Positions 41,945 through 50,700 of a stretch of DNA of 64,000 bases are shown here, piece after piece. The notes under the pieces were generated by a model that was not told the DNA's origin, made no database searches, and was given only the letters and a program-made list of their open reading frames with translations. The stretch's first letter is position 1; each line of letters begins with the position of its first letter. A program made the translations under genes and the position numbers. Location of the stretch: positions 848,452 through 912,451 of the forward strand of contig NZ_LN909066.1 of the NCBI RefSeq assembly GCF_001486505.1. The letters are read 5' to 3'. Source of the DNA: Paenibacillus rubinfantis. Lineage in GTDB: Bacteria; Bacillota; Bacilli; Paenibacillales; Paenibacillaceae.

Positions 41945-43576
41945 TTAGTTCACGTTGGAAAACTCATTTTTGTCGCCGATCGTTACCTCCAGATCGATAT
42001 TCTTACCGTCACGCACGACATTTAACGTCACTTTCGTTCCGACCTGCTGTTTCTGAATGTATTCAATCAGCTTTTCCTTTGTCGCAAATTTCGTGCCGTT
42101 CGCTCCCGTAATGATGTCGTACGGACGAAGATCGGCGTTGTAAGCCGGCGATTTGAAGATGATGTCGGTGACAATCGAGCCTTCCTTCACGTCGGTTTGC
42201 ATTTGCTTCGCAACTTCCTCGGTCATCGTCATCAAGGTCGCGCCGATAAACGGTACCGGTTTTTGCGGGATTTTCTCGTTGTTTTTCAGTTTGTCCAAAA
42301 CTTCCGAGATCGTGCTGGTCGGAATCGCAAAGCCGATCCCCTGCGAATCCGAGCTCACGGCCACGTTAATCCCGATGACTTCGCCGTTCAGATTCAACAG
42401 CGGACCGCCGGAGTTCCCCGGGTTGATTGAAGCGTCGGTTTGCAGCAAATGCTCATACTCGCGGTCCTTCTCGCCGTTCTCCCCGGCGATCGTAATGTCG
42501 CGTTCCTTCGCGCTCAGCACCCCGGCCGTTACCGTATGGTCAAAACCCTGCGGGTTCCCGATCGCGACCATCCATTCCCCAACCTGCGTGTTGTCAGAGT
42601 TGCCCAGCGGAATCGATGGGAAGTTGCTGTCGCCATCGATTTTTAGCACGGCCAGGTCAAGCTCGTAGCTGGTGCCCAGCACCTTGGCTTCATACGGCTT
42701 CTCCGTACCTTGGACCGTTACCTGCACGACGTCCGCGTTATGCACGACATGTTCATTGGTCAGAATATAGCCTGTTTTGTCAAAAATAAATCCGGATCCA
42801 ATCCCCGTCGGCACCAATTGGCTCGAACCGGAGGAGGAACCGCCGCTGCCGCCGCCATTGCCGTTGCCGCTGTTCCCGCCGAAGCCAAACGCATCATCGC
42901 CGAAGAAGTAGCGGTAGAACGGATCGCTGCTATACGGATTGCTGCTGCCTTGCTTGCTGGCGTCCGTCAGCGTTTCGATTTTGACTACGGCCGGTCCGGC
43001 CTGGTTGACGACTTTGGTCACTTCCCCCGAATCGGTGATCGGGTACAATGCGGTGGTCGCTTTGCCCGTCGATTCGGTGCCGCTGTTGCCCGATGTGTTG
43101 CTCGAAGCCGGTACAGAAGCGGAAGCCGCTTGATCCGACGTAAACAGGTTGGCGCGGTCTGCAAAGACCATGGCGCCCGTCATGATCAGCATCCCGGCCA
43201 ATACGCCGGCGATAACGGAACGGACGGAGGATTTTCTCTGCGGCTTGCTGTTGTACTGCCAATTTGTGCTCTTGGCCGAAGGCAAGTTGCCACGTCCATC
43301 TCCATTCGATCCGCCCGAAGCGTCAACCGCGCTGCGGATCATATCGTAGGAGGAAGGCATCGGTTTCAGCGGCTGCGGTCTCGTCACTTCCACTTCTTCA
43401 GGTTCGCTGCGTTCGAAGCTAGCTCCTGGAGCCGGCTCCTCGTTGGTTTTGCCATAGGATTGAAAAGGTCCGTAAGAATAATAATAGGAAGAGCCCGACT
43501 CCGTAGATTCCTGACGCTTCGGTTCGTTTGCGTCATCTTCAAAGGGTTGGCCCGGTTTGTTCTTTTGATCGTCCAT
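41945..43576 (-). CDS. htrA: HtrA/DegP-like membrane-anchored serine protease
   Basis: Surface quality-control protease. The 543-residue protein has a long acidic, Pro/Ser/Tyr-rich cytoplasmic N-terminus (about 1-110), one membrane helix (about 118-139), a Ser/Gly/Asn-rich linker, a trypsin-like domain and a C-terminal PDZ domain (about 445-535). The catalytic triad is His276 in ILTNEHVVHNADV, Asp307 in ELDLAVLKID and Ser389 in INPGNSGGPLLNL. The enlarged N-terminus resembles that of Bacillus HtrA/HtrB. AAGGAGG lies about 11 bases before the ATG. It has its own terminator, with a two-component system immediately downstream that may sense misfolded secreted proteins. Confidence 0.94.
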   Translation of the reverse strand: MDDQKNKPGQPFEDDANEPKRQESTESGSSYYYSYGPFQSYGKTNEEPAPGASFERSEPEEVEVTRPQPLKPMPSSYDMIRSAVDASGGSNGDGRGNLPSAKSTNWQYNSKPQRKSSVRSVIAGVLAGMLIMTGAMVFADRANLFTSDQAASASVPASSNTSGNSGTESTGKATTALYPITDSGEVTKVVNQAGPAVVKIETLTDASKQGSSNPYSSDPFYRYFFGDDAFGFGGNSGNGNGGGSGGSSSGSSQLVPTGIGSGFIFDKTGYILTNEHVVHNADVVQVTVQGTEKPYEAKVLGTSYELDLAVLKIDGDSNFPSIPLGNSDNTQVGEWMVAIGNPQGFDHTVTAGVLSAKERDITIAGENGEKDREYEHLLQTDASINPGNSGGPLLNLNGEVIGINVAVSSDSQGIGFAIPTSTISEVLDKLKNNEKIPQKPVPFIGATLMTMTEEVAKQMQTDVKEGSIVTDIIFKSPAYNADLRPYDIITGANGTKFATKEKLIEYIQKQQVGTKVTLNVVRDGKNIDLEVTIGDKNEFSNVN

Positions 43577-43729
43577 GGTATGATTGACCTCCTTCCCCTG
43601 CGTAATTCAGGGGTAACTTGTTTTCATGTTTTTATTCTGTACCAGAAACCTTAAACGTACATTAAAAACAATTAAAAAGGAGATAAAAGCTAGAGTTGCC
43701 GGTAGAGTTCTGTTCTAAGCGGCCTACCC

Positions 43730-43758
43730 AAAAAATAGCGCCCATAATTGGCGCTATT
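43730..43758 (-). terminator. Terminator of the liaFSR operon
   Basis: Minus-strand arms AATAGCGCC and GGCGCTATT followed by TTTTT. Confidence 0.85.
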
Positions 43759-43760
43759 CC

Positions 43761-44417
43761 TTATGACCGCGACACCCAGCCTTGCCGATGCGCATAAATG
43801 GCCAGTTGCGTGCGGTCCTCCAGCTCGCATTTCATCAGCAGGTTGCTGACATGCGTTTTGACCGTTTTAATGCTGATATGCAGCTCTTCGGCGATATCCT
43901 TGTTGCTTTTTCCCTCGGCGATCAAGAGCAGCACTTCCTTCTCCCGCTCGGTCATCCCCGAGTCATCACCTTGCACCGTCCGCTGACGGAGGCCGCGCGT
44001 GAGCGCCTGGGCCACATCGCCTGTCATCACCGGCATCCCGCGATATGCCCCCTGCAGCGCGTAAATCAGCTCTTCGGCGGAAACCGTTTTGAGTACGTAA
44101 CTAACCGCACCGGCTTCTACCGCCTGAACCACAAGCTCATCCTCCAAGAAGCTGGTCAAGATCACGATTTTCATTCCGGGAAACCGGCTTAACACTTCCT
44201 TCGTCGCTTCCGCTCCGTTCATGTTCGGCATCATTAAGTCCATCAGAATGATATCGGGCGGCCCATCCGGAAGCCCGCGCTCCAAGACTTCCACCGCTTC
44301 GCGCCCGTCACCGGCCTCACCGATCACTACAAACCCCGGGTCCAGCATCAAGTACGTTTTTAATCCCATCCGCACCATGTCATGGTCGTCGACGATCATC
44401 ACCTTGATTTTGCTCAT
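43761..44417 (-). CDS. liaR: LiaR-type (NarL/LuxR family) response regulator
   Basis: A 218-residue regulator of the cell-envelope stress response. The receiver domain has VMIVDDHDMVRMGLKTYLML and a phospho-accepting Asp60 in IILMDLMMPNMNG. The C-terminal LuxR helix-turn-helix is MTEREKEVLLLIAEGKSNKD and HISIKTVKTHVSNLLMKCEL. The start overlaps the liaS stop (ATGA), and the order liaF-liaS-liaR is that of the three-component system triggered by lipid II-targeting antibiotics. The name is given from the order plus the LiaF neighbour. Confidence 0.94.
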   Translation of the reverse strand: MSKIKVMIVDDHDMVRMGLKTYLMLDPGFVVIGEAGDGREAVEVLERGLPDGPPDIILMDLMMPNMNGAEATKEVLSRFPGMKIVILTSFLEDELVVQAVEAGAVSYVLKTVSAEELIYALQGAYRGMPVMTGDVAQALTRGLRQRTVQGDDSGMTEREKEVLLLIAEGKSNKDIAEELHISIKTVKTHVSNLLMKCELEDRTQLAIYAHRQGWVSRS

Positions 44418-45457
44418 TCGCGGCCTCCCCCTTTTCCTTCCTCAAACTTAGGTATATGCACCCGGATCGTCGTTCCCGCTCCCGGTTTGCTGATGATTTC
44501 CGCGTTGCCGCCCAGCTTCTCCGCCCGCTCTTTCATGGTCGTTAGACCGTAGGAGCCTTGCTTCTGATACGTGCTGCTGAAGCCTTGTCCATCATCGCTG
44601 ATGCTGAGCACGACCTGACGCGGGCCTTCCCGCAGCGACAAGCTAACCATGCTGGCTCCGGCATGCTTCACGATATTCGCCATCGCTTCCTGGATGATCA
44701 GGAACAGCTGATGCTCCTTCGCTTCCGACATATCCCCTTGGATGTCCAAGTCCTTGATCCCTTTCAGCCCGTTTTGCCGGCAATAATCAGGAAACCACTG
44801 ATCCAGCGCCTCCGCCAACGATTTGCCGACCAGCTCCATCGGTCGCAATTGGGCGATCAAGGCCCGCATTTGCTTTTGGGCCGTATTCGACATTTGAATC
44901 AGCTGATTTAGCACTGTTTCCGCCTGAGCGGCGTTGTTCTCCAGCACCTTCGGCAAAGAGGAGGCCGCCATATGTATGGCGAACAGCTGCTGGCTGACGG
45001 TGTCATGCAGATCGCGGGCCAGCCGTCTGCGTTCTTCGAGCACCGCTTTTTCCGCCGCCTGCTCCTTCTCGACGACCTCTTGCTCGCCAAGCTGCTGCAG
45101 CAGCTGCATCTTTTTTTCCATCGCATCGATCATGTTGTTGAATTCCTGGTACAGCCCGTTAAAGGTCTGGTCCGCCGTTTCCGGCATGCGGACTGACAAA
45201 TTGCCTTTGGCTACCTGCAGCATGTTCAGGTGGAGATGATCGATCTTCCCCTGAATGCGCCGACCGGCGATATAGCCGATAATCAGCGCCAAAACGACGA
45301 TGCCCGCGATATCGTAAATCCACATCCAGGGATCGCTGACAACGATCACGCCGGTGGTGGTTCCGATATAGAAGGCAATCGCCGATAGGCTGCCGGTGAG
45401 CAGAAAGTACCCAAGCAACTCCCACTTCGTGTTTTTTAAAATCCGCTGCACGATCAT
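44414..45457 (-). CDS. liaS: LiaS-type sensor histidine kinase
   Basis: A 347-residue intramembrane-sensing kinase: two membrane helices (about 13-34 and 46-64) separated by a very short loop, a HAMP-like linker, and a HisKA_3 dimerisation domain with ERRRLARDLHDTVSQQLFAIH (His151). The ATPase domain is marked by IQEAMANIVKHAG and ISDDGQGFSS and ends KPGAGTTIRVHIP. Lack of an external sensor domain is typical of LiaS, which is held inactive by LiaF. It begins a few bases after the liaF stop and overlaps liaR. Confidence 0.94.
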   Translation of the reverse strand: MIVQRILKNTKWELLGYFLLTGSLSAIAFYIGTTTGVIVVSDPWMWIYDIAGIVVLALIIGYIAGRRIQGKIDHLHLNMLQVAKGNLSVRMPETADQTFNGLYQEFNNMIDAMEKKMQLLQQLGEQEVVEKEQAAEKAVLEERRRLARDLHDTVSQQLFAIHMAASSLPKVLENNAAQAETVLNQLIQMSNTAQKQMRALIAQLRPMELVGKSLAEALDQWFPDYCRQNGLKGIKDLDIQGDMSEAKEHQLFLIIQEAMANIVKHAGASMVSLSLREGPRQVVLSISDDGQGFSSTYQKQGSYGLTTMKERAEKLGGNAEIISKPGAGTTIRVHIPKFEEGKGGGRE

Positions 45458-45461
45458 GAGA

Positions 45462-46415
45462 TCAACCTACCATGTTGACTTTGACGTCGCCGACAAACAC
45501 GCTGACGATCAGCTTTACCCGTTTGCTGGCTTCACCGTAATACGGGGATTCGGCCGTGACGCTGCTCATGAATCCGCCTTGCTTTTGCGTCAGCACCTTC
45601 AAGTCGCCAATGAACGCGCTGGAGGTGGCCACGATGCCGATATCCATGTCTTCCGGGACAAATACTTTGACGTCGCCAATGAATGACGAGACGTTGATTT
45701 TCGTTTCCCCATAAGGAATTTGCGCTTTGGTCAAGTCGATAATCGTATCGCCGATAAAATGGGAGATATTCATCGGCTTCAGCTGAAAATAATCCTGACC
45801 CAGATGCACGTCGCCGATAAAGCCGGATTTTTGGATCACTGAGCCATGGTCTCCCGGAACGCTTCCCCCTTGGAAGTGCCCGAATTTCGGATGCTCAAAA
45901 CGCGGTTTTTCCTGCTTTGGCCCCTGCTCCTTCTCCTTTTCCTTTTCCATCGAGCCAAAAATCGAATCGAGTGGTGACTCCATCTCCGGATGGAACGTTG
46001 GCGGAGGGGGCGGCGGATCCATCGGCGGCATTGGCGGAGGCGGAAAATCCTCATGCCGTCTGCGCCGGTGCGGATCACGCGGCTTAAACAATACGTACAA
46101 CCCGCCGATGATCAGCATCATCGGGAAGAAGAACCGGAAAAACTCTCCAGGACTCAGATAGATCAAATCCAGATTACGGCCCAAGAAATAGCCGCCAATC
46201 AAAATCAATATCGCACTGCCGACAAAGTTGCCTCCCCGCCAGCCGCCGTTGCTAAGGTTCACTAAACCACCCAATATTAGAAATACGGGCCAATACGTCG
46301 AGAACATCTCGCCGATGCTGAAATCGGTCACCCCAAGCTGGTTCAGGAGAAAAACTCCCCCGATGCCGATCAACACCATCCCACCAATCAATCTGCCAAA
46401 TAAGCCGTTTCTCAT
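45462..46415 (-). CDS. liaF: LiaF-type membrane inhibitor of LiaS
   Basis: A 317-residue membrane protein that keeps LiaS off until envelope stress. The N-terminal part has four hydrophobic segments (about 8-115), for example GRLIGGMVLIGIGGVFLLNQ and VGSAILILIGGYFLGRNLDL. A Pro-rich linker (DFPPPPMPPMDPPPPPPT, about 125) is followed by a charged segment and a C-terminal cytoplasmic beta-helix made of repeats such as SGFIGDVHLG, SHFIGDTIIDL, SSFIGDVKVFV and SAFIGDLKVL. The poly-proline linker is unusually long. The ATG follows GGAGG. The LiaI/LiaH effectors of Bacillus are not adjacent here. Confidence 0.94.
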   Translation of the reverse strand: MRNGLFGRLIGGMVLIGIGGVFLLNQLGVTDFSIGEMFSTYWPVFLILGGLVNLSNGGWRGGNFVGSAILILIGGYFLGRNLDLIYLSPGEFFRFFFPMMLIIGGLYVLFKPRDPHRRRRHEDFPPPPMPPMDPPPPPPTFHPEMESPLDSIFGSMEKEKEKEQGPKQEKPRFEHPKFGHFQGGSVPGDHGSVIQKSGFIGDVHLGQDYFQLKPMNISHFIGDTIIDLTKAQIPYGETKINVSSFIGDVKVFVPEDMDIGIVATSSAFIGDLKVLTQKQGGFMSSVTAESPYYGEASKRVKLIVSVFVGDVKVNMVG

Positions 46416-46538
46416 CTCGCTACCTCCAATGGACTGCCTCTTACTAATGACAGTTTACCTGAAGTGGAAGCCGGTGAACAGCGGCGCGGGATGGAATGCG
46501 AACTCCGTCCCGAGACCGAGCCGTCTGGGGATTAATGT

Positions 46539-46566
46539 AAAAAAGCGTCCCCGCAGGGACGCTCTT
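46539..46566 (-). terminator. Terminator of the 49-aa gene
   Basis: Minus-strand arms AGCGTCCCTGC and GCGGGGACGCT followed by TTTTTAC. Confidence 0.85.
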
Positions 46567-46583
46567 TGCTCTTTACGCGATCA

Positions 46584-46733
46584 TTATTGTTGTTTGTTCA
46601 CAGGAGTCGTTGCATTGCGGGAAGCTTTCGCTTTCTGAGCAACGGTTGCCGTGCTTTCCTCAGCAAATTCCTCGTTAAACTTCTCGTTAGGTGTTTTGTA
46701 ACCTGGAGAAGCGGCTTTCTTTTGATTTGCCAT
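46584..46733 (-). CDS. Small hydrophilic protein, possible gamma-type SASP-like (49 aa)
   Basis: A 49-residue, highly hydrophilic protein starting MANQKKAASPGYKTPNEKFN and containing EEFAEESTATVAQKAKASRN, ending NKQQ. A strong GGGAGGTG ribosome site lies before the ATG, and a perfect terminator follows, so translation is likely. The MAN start and the E(F)AxE(S/T) motif recall gamma-type small acid-soluble spore proteins (SspE), but it has only one such unit, so the assignment is tentative. Length and composition fit an intrinsically disordered spore or stress protein. Confidence 0.65.
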   Translation of the reverse strand: MANQKKAASPGYKTPNEKFNEEFAEESTATVAQKAKASRNATTPVNKQQ

Positions 46734-46816
46734 GAATTTCACCTCCCTCTCGCATACGCCGAATCGTGAGACACCGGCGTTTTACGTGGCCCTCTCGTTG
46801 TTGACCACGTAGCTTA

Positions 46817-46890
46817 TTATGCGAATTGGGGAGGCGAATTATGCGAATTGGGGAGGCGAATTATGCGAATTGGGGAGGCGAATTATGCGA
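46817..46890. repeat. 22-bp tandem repeat (3.4 copies)
   Basis: Unit TTATGCGAATTGGGGAGGCG plus AA, three perfect copies (46817-46882) and a partial fourth. It lies between the 49-aa gene and the end of the 3D-domain gene. Perfect identity suggests recent expansion. A hairpin (GGAGAAGGCGA / TCGCCTTCTCC, 46892-46921) follows and may terminate the 3D gene. Confidence 0.9.
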
Positions 46891-46905
46891 AAGGAGAAGG
46901 CGAAG

Positions 46906-47598
46906 TTAGATCGCCTTCTCCCACAGGTTTTCAGGAATTTCTTTACTTACTTCCATCGCTTTGCCAAGCTCCTTCAGCATCGCTTCGGTCAGCTTGCCGT
47001 TCCCTTTACGAACGACTTGGACCTCAACCTCTTTTTTCCCCCATTCCTTATACACCTGCTTAGTGGTATCAAAATAAAGGTCGATTTTGTGGCCGCGGAT
47101 GGCCGAGCCTTTGTCGGCGACAACCCCGTAGCCGTAGCCCGGAATGTAAAGGATGGTGCCTAGCGGAAAAATCTTCAAGTCCGCCGCGATCGTTGAGACG
47201 GTGTCTTTATCGCGCCGTACTTTCACGCCTGAATACGTAATGCCATATTGCGGATGATTGGGCTTTTTGCCGGTGGATTCGTAGCCGGCCGTATATCCGG
47301 TCGCCAGGACCTTGACCGTTTCCACCGTTTTTTTCTTGCGTTCAGGCTGGGCCTGTTTATGTTCCGGGTTCATCAAGATGACCCGCTGATCGTAGGTTTG
47401 CCGGGCCGCTCTTTCCACCCGCAGTTGCTGCGTTTGCTTCAGTTCCAACCATTCCGCGAAATTCCGGTATTGCCGGTCCGCGTTCAAGTTGGAAGGCTGA
47501 ATTCCATTGGTCGGCAGATCCGCCGCCATCGTAAACACAAGCAAGGCTGCAAGCAAACAGCGTTTGCCGATCTTTTGCCAGAAATGAATTTGGCGCAT
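46906..47598 (-). CDS. Secreted 3D-domain protein (YuiC/YocH-like)
   Basis: A 230-residue exported protein with an N-terminal signal or anchor segment (about 12-28), a basic middle region and a C-terminal 3D domain (about 95-190). The domain has VLATGYTAGYESTGKKPNHP, GITYSGVKVRRDK and the three-aspartate signature in GVVADKGSAIRGHKIDLYFD. 3D domains occur in Rpf-like and lytic-transglycosylase-like cell-wall hydrolases; B. subtilis YuiC is a known example. The ATG follows GGGGGAGG. The last residues (ENLWEKAI) overlap a hairpin terminator. Function as a wall hydrolase is likely but not certain. Confidence 0.88.
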   Translation of the reverse strand: MRQIHFWQKIGKRCLLAALLVFTMAADLPTNGIQPSNLNADRQYRNFAEWLELKQTQQLRVERAARQTYDQRVILMNPEHKQAQPERKKKTVETVKVLATGYTAGYESTGKKPNHPQYGITYSGVKVRRDKDTVSTIAADLKIFPLGTILYIPGYGYGVVADKGSAIRGHKIDLYFDTTKQVYKEWGKKEVEVQVVRKGNGKLTEAMLKELGKAMEVSKEIPENLWEKAI

Positions 47599-47686
47599 GT
47601 TAAAACCTCCCCCTTATCCGAAAGGTTTTCCACATCCGCCCAATTCTATACATCCTGGCTTTCCTGCATGTAGCTTTACCGATAAT

Positions 47687-48124
47687 TAACTGTAAAAGTG
47701 CAGTTATTTTTGCGAAAATCCCTTGCTGGGGATCCTCTAAATGTAATAATACAGTTCATTTCCGCCCAAAACCGCCGATTCAGCCAAAAACTCTCTCTGT
47801 GAACTGCGCTTTTACACTTCAAGTCCCTTTAAATCAGGATTTTGCTCATCACGTAATGCACTTTTGCAGTTAAAGCGTGTCTGTGCCTGGTTAAGTGATT
47901 CGGCTGAGTTAGCTGGGTCGGCAGGGGCATCCCCTACCACGGAAATGTTGTAAAATCTGCAACATTTTTGCGCCCGTTCGCCGTCCCAAGCCCAAAATGT
48001 TGCAAAAACTACAACATTATAGAGGACTTCCCGCAAAAAGAGGCTAAAATGTTGTACACAATACAACATTTTAGCCTCTATCCTCACAACACACCTCCAA
48101 AATGTTGCACTAAATGCAACATTT
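47687..48124. repeat. Second array of TGCA-type palindromes (two subfamilies)
   Basis: No gene lies in 47599-48173. It holds AACTGTA-AAAG-TGCAGTT-type palindromes at 47689-47707, 47800-47820 and 47856-47872, then four copies of a related form, AATGTTG(C/T)A-centre-T(G/A)CAACATT, centred near 47955, 48006, 48059 and 48111. The last four are spaced 51-53 bases apart with unique sequence between. The arms are kept and the centres vary, as in the arrays at 25407 and 58255. Confidence 0.8.
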
Positions 48125-48173
48125 CCTCCGCTTCATCCGCCCGAGCGAACGGAAGCAGTCAAACACGCCCGAA

Positions 48174-50111
48174 CTAAATCACGTGGTTACGGATTTGATC
48201 CTGCAGCTCGGCGATTACTTCGTCGACTGCTTTGGCGCCAAGATCGCCCTCGCCGCGCTTCCGCACAGAGACGGTGCCCGCACTCTGCTCGCTTTCGCCG
48301 ACGACAAACATGTACGGCAACTTCTCCAACTGAGCTTCACGGATTTTGTAGCCCAGCTTCTCGTTGCGCAGATCGCTTTCGGCGCGGATGCCGGCAGCGC
48401 GCAGCTTGTCTTCTACTTGACGCGCATAAGCGTCGAAGTTGCCGGACACCGGAATCACCTTCGCTTGAACCGGTGCTAGCCACAGCGGCAGATTCCCTGC
48501 GAAGTTCTCGAGCAGGAAGGCGGTGAAGCGTTCCATCGTGCCCAGGATGCCACGGTGCAGAACAACCGGACGATGCTTCGCACCATCGTCGCCGACATAT
48601 TCAAGCTCGAAACGCTCTGGCAGCAGGAAGTCGATTTGCACGGTCGACAGCGTTTCTTCTTTGCCCAGCGCCGTTTTGATCTGAACGTCAAGCTTGGGTC
48701 CGTAGAACGCCGCTTCGCCTTCCGCCTCGAAGAACGGCAAGCCGGCTTCCTCAACAACCTCGCGGAGCATGCGCTGCGCGGTATTCCACATCTCGTCGTT
48801 CTGGAAGTATTTCTCCGTATCCTGCGGATCGCGGTAAGACAAACGGAAGCGGTATTCATGGATCCCAAAATCGTTGTAAACCTGTTTAATCAGGTCGAGC
48901 ACGCGTGTAAACTCATCCTTGATTTGATCTAGACGGCAGAAGATATGTGCATCATTTAACGTCATGGAACGTACGCGATGCAAGCCGGTCAAGGCACCGG
49001 ACATTTCATAGCGATGTTGCAAGCCCAGCTCGGCAATCCGGATCGGCAGATCCCGATAGCTTCTCATGTCGCTCTTATACACCATCATATGGTGTGGGCA
49101 GTTCATCGGACGGAGTACAAATTCTTCCGTATCGATGGTCATTTTCGGGAACATGTCTTCCTGATAATGCTCCCAGTGTCCCGACGTTTTGTACAAATCC
49201 ACGTTCCCAAGCGCCGGCGTGTACACATGCTGGTAACCCAAACGCTCCTCGATATCAACGATATAACGCTCCAGCGTCCGGCGAACCGTTGCGCCTTTTG
49301 GCAGCCAGATCGGCAAGCCTTGACCGACCAGATTGTTGAATGTAAAGATGTTCAATTCTTTGCCGAGCTTACGGTGGTCGCGTTTCTTCGCTTCCTCCAG
49401 CATATGCAGGTGCTGATCCAGCTCCGCTTTCTTCATAAATGCGGTGCCGTAAATGCGCTGCAGCATCTTGTTATTGCTGTTGCCGCGCCAGTACGCGCCG
49501 GCCACGCTCAGCAGTTTAAACACTTTGATTTTCCCAGTTGAAGGCACATGCGGTCCGCGGCACAGGTCAAAAAATTCGCCTTGATCGTAAATCGAGATGA
49601 CGCTGTCCTCCGGCAGATCGCGAATCAGCTCCAGCTTATACGGATCGCCCAGCTCAGTGAAGATTGCCACCGCTTCCTCACGGCTTACTTCCCGGCGCGT
49701 AATCGGCAGATTTTCGCCGATGATGCGTTCCATTTCTTTTTCGATCTTTTGCAGATCCTCCGGGTTCAAAGGATGCTCCAAGTCCATGTCATAATAGAAC
49801 CCGTCTTCAATAACCGGACCGATCCCCAGCTTCACTTCCTTGTTGCCAAACAGGCGTTTGACCGCTTGGGCCATCAAATGGGCGCTGCTGTGGCGCATGA
49901 TTTCCAAACCGTCCTGGGAATCCCCCGTAATGATCTCCACTTTGGCGCCGTCCACCAGCTTCGTGTTCAAATCAACCGCCATGCCGTTGATCTTCCCAGC
50001 CAACGCATTTTTGCGTAAACCGCTGCTGATCGAAGCCGCTACATCCTCCAAACTGCTGCCTTCCGCATACTCCCGAACCGAACCGTCCGGCAAAATAACT
50101 GATACTGCCAC
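48174..50111 (-). CDS. thrS: Threonyl-tRNA synthetase ThrS
   Basis: Class II synthetase that charges tRNA-Thr. The 645-residue length is standard. The order is a TGS domain (1-61), the editing domain with HSSAHLMAQAVKRLF (about 73) and its HxxxH/Cys site, the catalytic domain with the zinc Cys in RPMNCPHHMMVYKSDM and motif 2 ELGLQHRYEMSGALTGLHRV, motif 3 VVLHRGILGTMERF, and a C-terminal anticodon-binding domain. The start is GTG (AVSVILPDGSVREY), with GGGAGG 8 bases upstream. A T-box leader precedes it, so uncharged tRNA-Thr controls expression. ytxC lies upstream, as in B. subtilis. Confidence 0.97.
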   Translation of the reverse strand: MAVSVILPDGSVREYAEGSSLEDVAASISSGLRKNALAGKINGMAVDLNTKLVDGAKVEIITGDSQDGLEIMRHSSAHLMAQAVKRLFGNKEVKLGIGPVIEDGFYYDMDLEHPLNPEDLQKIEKEMERIIGENLPITRREVSREEAVAIFTELGDPYKLELIRDLPEDSVISIYDQGEFFDLCRGPHVPSTGKIKVFKLLSVAGAYWRGNSNNKMLQRIYGTAFMKKAELDQHLHMLEEAKKRDHRKLGKELNIFTFNNLVGQGLPIWLPKGATVRRTLERYIVDIEERLGYQHVYTPALGNVDLYKTSGHWEHYQEDMFPKMTIDTEEFVLRPMNCPHHMMVYKSDMRSYRDLPIRIAELGLQHRYEMSGALTGLHRVRSMTLNDAHIFCRLDQIKDEFTRVLDLIKQVYNDFGIHEYRFRLSYRDPQDTEKYFQNDEMWNTAQRMLREVVEEAGLPFFEAEGEAAFYGPKLDVQIKTALGKEETLSTVQIDFLLPERFELEYVGDDGAKHRPVVLHRGILGTMERFTAFLLENFAGNLPLWLAPVQAKVIPVSGNFDAYARQVEDKLRAAGIRAESDLRNEKLGYKIREAQLEKLPYMFVVGESEQSAGTVSVRKRGEGDLGAKAVDEVIAELQDQIRNHVI

Positions 50112-50164
50112 TTTGTGTTCCTCCCTACTCAGAATGTTGTTGAATTTACCGGAGCGGACAAATC

Positions 50165-50460
50165 AAAAAACGCCCGTCCCCGGAAAGGGACGAGCGTTAT
50201 ATACCCGTGGTTCCACCCTCATTCGGCCTCCTCTGCGCAGCAGCACCAACAGTGCACTGCAATCGGATCTGGCCCTTAATTCGGCATTCGATAACGGCAA
50301 TGAACCGGTATTCCTTACTTCAATTCAGGTTCGGGAATACAGCTACAAAGGGGTAAACCAAAAGCGAAACCGAAGGGAATTCCAGCCAAGTTCCCTCTCT
50401 CTGTACCGTTCAAGCCTTCTGGCTCATGTCTTTGTCAACGCTATTTAAGGTTGCTCAATA
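50165..50460 (-). promoter_or_regulatory. T-box leader of thrS
   Basis: The T-box core AGGGTGGAACCACGG is at 50205-50219 on the minus strand, followed by the terminator stem AACGCTCGTCCC / GGGACGGGCGTT and TTTTTG (50165-50198). Upstream parts include AGAGAGAGGGAACTTGGCTG, typical of the stem I apex, and a candidate specifier ACC (Thr) at 50352-50354. Uncharged tRNA-Thr would pair with the T-box bulge and prevent termination. Confidence 0.9.
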
Positions 50461-50640
50461 ATCAGCTTTTGATCACGAAGCTCATCCTGATGCGAAATCA
50501 ACTTCGAAGCTTGAATTCAGCCGGTCCCTCCGTTGCTCACGTAGTCTCCTACTACGCTTCGCTACTCACTCCCAAGCTTCATCCAACCTTCTCGGTGCTG
50601 AAAAGCCGCTTATTAAACCTCGATTTAAATAAATAAACTT
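50461..50640 (-). other. Extra structured segment between thrS promoter and T-box
   Basis: About 180 bases of transcribed leader upstream of the recognisable T-box. A long stem GAAGCTT / AAGCTTC (50506-50512 with 50574-50580) encloses a second hairpin CGTAGT / ACTACG (50539-50555) and the sequence GGAGGGACCGGC with a further ACC triplet. It may be a second, divergent specifier stem or an unrelated RNA element. Confidence 0.5.
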
Positions 50641-50647
50641 GCAAGTT

Positions 50648-50676
50648 ATTATAATGCTAACTTTCCGAGCCGTCAA
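50648..50676 (-). promoter_or_regulatory. Sigma-A promoter of thrS
   Basis: TTGACG (50671-50676), 17-base spacer, TATAAT (50648-50653) on the minus strand. Predicted start near 50641, giving a leader of about 530 bases. Confidence 0.8.
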
Positions 50677-50700
50677 GAAACCCTCCGCTTACCTCCTGGA

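Noticed and set aside
42710..43654. 314-codon open frame antisense to htrA
   Set aside because: Ala/Arg-rich shadow of the Ser/Gly-rich linker region of htrA.
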